From Buttiauxella ferragutiae (GTDB taxonomy: Bacteria; Pseudomonadota; Gammaproteobacteria; Enterobacterales; Enterobacteriaceae): a stretch of 64,000 nt of DNA. A model generated the notes under the pieces. It was not told the origin of the DNA and did not search any database. It saw nothing but the letters and a program-made list of their open reading frames with translations. A program made the position numbers and the translations under genes. Where the stretch lies: assembly GCF_001654915.1 (NCBI RefSeq), contig NZ_LXEQ01000065.1; one strand, 5' to 3'. Shown piece by piece: positions 62,008 to 64,000 of the stretch (position 1 is its first letter; every line of letters begins with the position of its first letter).

Positions 62008-63465
62008 GTGTCTGAATTGTCTCAATTATCTCCGCAACCGCTGTGGGATATTTTTGCCAAAATCTGTTCCATTCCGCACCCTTCTTATCATGAAGAACAA
62101 CTTGCGGAACATATTCTGTCCTGGGCAAAAGAAAAAGGCCTACATGTAGAGCGTGACCAGGTCGGTAATATCCTGATCCGTAAACCTGCGACAGCGGGCA
62201 TGGAAAACCGTAAAGCGGTGGTCCTGCAGGCTCACCTGGATATGGTGCCGCAGAAAAATAACGACACTGTCCATGATTTCACCAAAGATCCGATTCAACC
62301 GTATATTGACGGTGAGTGGATCAAAGCACGCGGTACGACGCTGGGCGCTGATAATGGTATTGGTATGGCGTCCGCACTGGCAGTGCTGGCCGATGATTCG
62401 GTATCTCATGGCCCATTAGAAGTTCTGCTGACCATGACCGAAGAAGCGGGAATGGATGGGGCTTTTGGTCTGCAAGCGGGCTGGTTACAAGCTGATATTC
62501 TGATCAACACCGACTCTGAAGAAGAAGGTGAGATCTATATGGGCTGTGCAGGTGGGATTGATTTTATCTCCACGCTGCCACTGCAACGCGAAGAGATTCC
62601 TGCCGGTTACGAAACATTTAAGTTGACCATCAAAGGCCTGAAAGGCGGTCACTCCGGTGGTGAAATCCATCTGGGTCTGGGCAATGCAAACAAATTGCTG
62701 GCTCGCTTCCTGTTTGCTCACACAGCAGAACTGGATGCTCGTCTGATTGATCTGAACGGCGGTACACTGCGTAACGCGATTCCACGTGAAGGCTTTGCTA
62801 CTCTGGCTGTTCCGGCAAACAAAGCTGCACAGCTGAAGTCGTTGTCAGATGAATTCCTGTCGATTCTGAAAAATGAACTGGCGGCAGTCGAGAAAAACGT
62901 CACTGTACTGCTGGATTCAGTCACCACAGACAAGAAAGCACTGACAGCGAAAAGCCGTGACACTTTCCTGAGCCTGCTGAACGCCACGCCAAACGGTGTC
63001 ATCCGTAATTCCGACGCAGTTAAAGGTGTTGTGGAAACCTCACTGAACGTGGGTGTGGTCACAATGAATGATGAAAGTGCAGAAATCATCTGCCTGATTC
63101 GTTCATTGATTGATAGCGGCAAAGACTATGTCGTTGGCATGCTTCACGCTCTGGGTCAGCTTGCTGGCGCACAAACCGTGGCCAAAGGCAGCTATCCTGG
63201 CTGGCAGCCGGATGCAAACTCACCGGTAATGCACCTGGTGCGTGAGACTTACCAAAAACTGTTCAACAAGACCCCTAACATCATGGTCATCCATGCGGGT
63301 CTGGAATGTGGTCTGTTTAAAAAACCTTACCCGGATATGGATATGGTTTCTATTGGGCCGACCATCACAGGTCCACACTCTCCGGATGAACAAGTTCATA
63401 TCGAAAGCGTAGGCCAATACTGGATTCTGCTGACAGAATTGCTGAAAGCTATTCCAGTTAAGTAA
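62008..63465 (+). CDS. pepD: Aminoacyl-histidine dipeptidase (peptidase D)
   Basis: M20 metallopeptidase that cleaves Xaa-His (carnosine-like) dipeptides. The start is GTG at 62008, seven bases after AAGGAG, giving 485 residues as in E. coli; the frame is open upstream to 61990. Metal ligands: H76/D78 in LQAHLDMVPQ, D115 in GADNG, E145-E146 in TEEAGMDG, and HSGGEIH. Divergent from gpt. Confidence 0.97.
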   Translation: MSELSQLSPQPLWDIFAKICSIPHPSYHEEQLAEHILSWAKEKGLHVERDQVGNILIRKPATAGMENRKAVVLQAHLDMVPQKNNDTVHDFTKDPIQPYIDGEWIKARGTTLGADNGIGMASALAVLADDSVSHGPLEVLLTMTEEAGMDGAFGLQAGWLQADILINTDSEEEGEIYMGCAGGIDFISTLPLQREEIPAGYETFKLTIKGLKGGHSGGEIHLGLGNANKLLARFLFAHTAELDARLIDLNGGTLRNAIPREGFATLAVPANKAAQLKSLSDEFLSILKNELAAVEKNVTVLLDSVTTDKKALTAKSRDTFLSLLNATPNGVIRNSDAVKGVVETSLNVGVVTMNDESAEIICLIRSLIDSGKDYVVGMLHALGQLAGAQTVAKGSYPGWQPDANSPVMHLVRETYQKLFNKTPNIMVIHAGLECGLFKKPYPDMDMVSIGPTITGPHSPDEQVHIESVGQYWILLTELLKAIPVK

Positions 63466-63474
63466 GTTCTAAAC

Positions 63475-63557
63475 GCCCTCACCCTCTCTCCCAGGAGAGG
63501 GAACTTGTTTGGTTTTCTCCTTCTCCTGAGGGAGAACGCCGGGATGAGGGCTTTTTT
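63475..63557. terminator. Compound hairpin terminator between pepD and dinB
   Basis: Outer arms GCCCTCA and TGAGGGC enclose two inner stems (CCCTCT/AGAGGG and TTCTCC/GGAGAA types); TTTTTT follows on the plus strand. The CCCTCACCCTCTC core also occurs near 187-217, so it belongs to a dispersed repeat type. It lies between convergent pepD and dinB. Confidence 0.8.
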
Positions 63558-64000
63558 ATAGCCCCAACACCAGTTGGCGCTCCATCTGCGGGTCCAGTAA
63601 AGTCACATGTAACCCCACCAGCCTGACTCCCCGCCCTCCTCGCCGTTCTTCCCACGTTTGCTTCGCAATAGCGATTAAATCGGCTTTATTCAGCTGAGGC
63701 CAGACATGTTCCTGAGTCGTTTGCTGGAAATCATTAAACTTAAGTTTGATACCCTGGCGGGCAATCAATAAATCAGGTTTTACCTTTTTCAAACGGCGTT
63801 CAAGTTCAGGATAGAGTTGCTCAATAATAGCCTCACACTCCTGCCACTGATGAATATCTTCCGCGAGTGTTTTTTCAACTCCGACAGATTTACGTTGCCG
63901 CTCATTGTTAATCTCGCGTTCATCTATACCCTGACTACGCTCCCACAGTACACGGCCAAATTTGCCAAACCGCTTGAGTAACGAAGCTAAATCCGTTTTC
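63556..64000 (-). CDS. dinB: DNA polymerase IV, C-terminal part (partial)
   Basis: Error-prone Y-family polymerase of the SOS response. Only the C-terminal part (about 148 residues, thumb and little-finger domain) lies in the window; the rest, with catalytic residues and SOS box, is beyond the right edge. KFGRVLWERSQGIDEREINNERQRKSVGVEKTL matches the family and the protein ends MERQLVLGL, the C-terminal beta-clamp binding motif (QLVLGL). Convergent with pepD, as in E. coli. Confidence 0.92.
   Translation of the reverse strand, partial: KTDLASLLKRFGKFGRVLWERSQGIDEREINNERQRKSVGVEKTLAEDIHQWQECEAIIEQLYPELERRLKKVKPDLLIARQGIKLKFNDFQQTTQEHVWPQLNKADLIAIAKQTWEERRGGRGVRLVGLHVTLLDPQMERQLVLGL

Overview
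The window is chromosomal backbone of a member of the Enterobacteriaceae, close to but distinct from Escherichia, Salmonella and Klebsiella. Gene order follows the E. coli K-12 segment dinB-pepD-gpt-frsA-crl-phoE-proBA ... yaiV-ampH-sbmA ... ddlA-iraP ... proC-aroL-rdgC-sbcCD-phoBR-brnQ-proY-malZ-queA-tgt-secDF-tsx-nrdR-ribD-nusB-thiL-pgpA, read from right to left. Proteins are close to E. coli orthologues in length and motifs. Several local gains and losses (no phoA, araJ, yajD or thrW tRNA; extra transporter and hydrolase cassettes) fit a genus such as Buttiauxella or Kluyvera, but the sequence alone does not let me name it. No tRNA, rRNA, CRISPR array, insertion sequence or prophage was recognised.

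Left part (1-14 kb): the nrdR-ribD-ribH-nusB-thiL-pgpA cluster (minus strand), yajI and tsx (plus), a WYL-regulator/VOC-protein pair (minus) where E. coli has yajD, and the queA-tgt-yajC-secD-secF operon (minus). These cover riboflavin and thiamine cofactor synthesis, ribonucleotide reductase control, transcription antitermination, queuosine modification, the Sec accessory complex and nucleoside uptake. A 107-bp run of back-to-back perfect hairpins sits between yajI and tsx.

Middle left (13.5-38 kb): acpH and a 2-Cys peroxiredoxin with a candidate OxyR site; a three-gene cassette (metal-dependent amidohydrolase, membrane-anchored ABM-domain protein, YcaC-like hydrolase); malZ, a YicS-like secreted protein, proY, brnQ, phoBR (with a clear pho box), sbcDC, mak, rdgC, ppnP, aroM-yaiA-aroL, yaiI, proC, the diguanylate cyclase dgcC, and psiF without its usual partner phoA.

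Middle right (38-55 kb): iraP, an MdtG-like efflux pump, ddlA, yaiZ, yaiY, yaiW, then a marR-emrA-emrB type multidrug cassette that separates yaiW from sbmA and starts within a perfect 17-bp inverted repeat. There follow a cysteine hydrolase, lpxP, a small secreted protein, ampH, iprA and an intact 946-residue YaiT-like autotransporter.

Right part (55-64 kb): proA-proB, the phosphate-regulated porin phoE, crl, frsA, gpt, pepD and the C-terminal part of dinB, which runs off the window. proA lies only about 490 bp from the autotransporter, whereas E. coli K-12 carries the thrW tRNA and a long variable segment there. Phosphate control (phoBR, phoE, psiF), general stress and cold envelope functions (iraP, crl, lpxP, ampH, sbmA) and efflux are recurrent themes. 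REP-like repeats of one sequence family occur in at least five intergenic regions.
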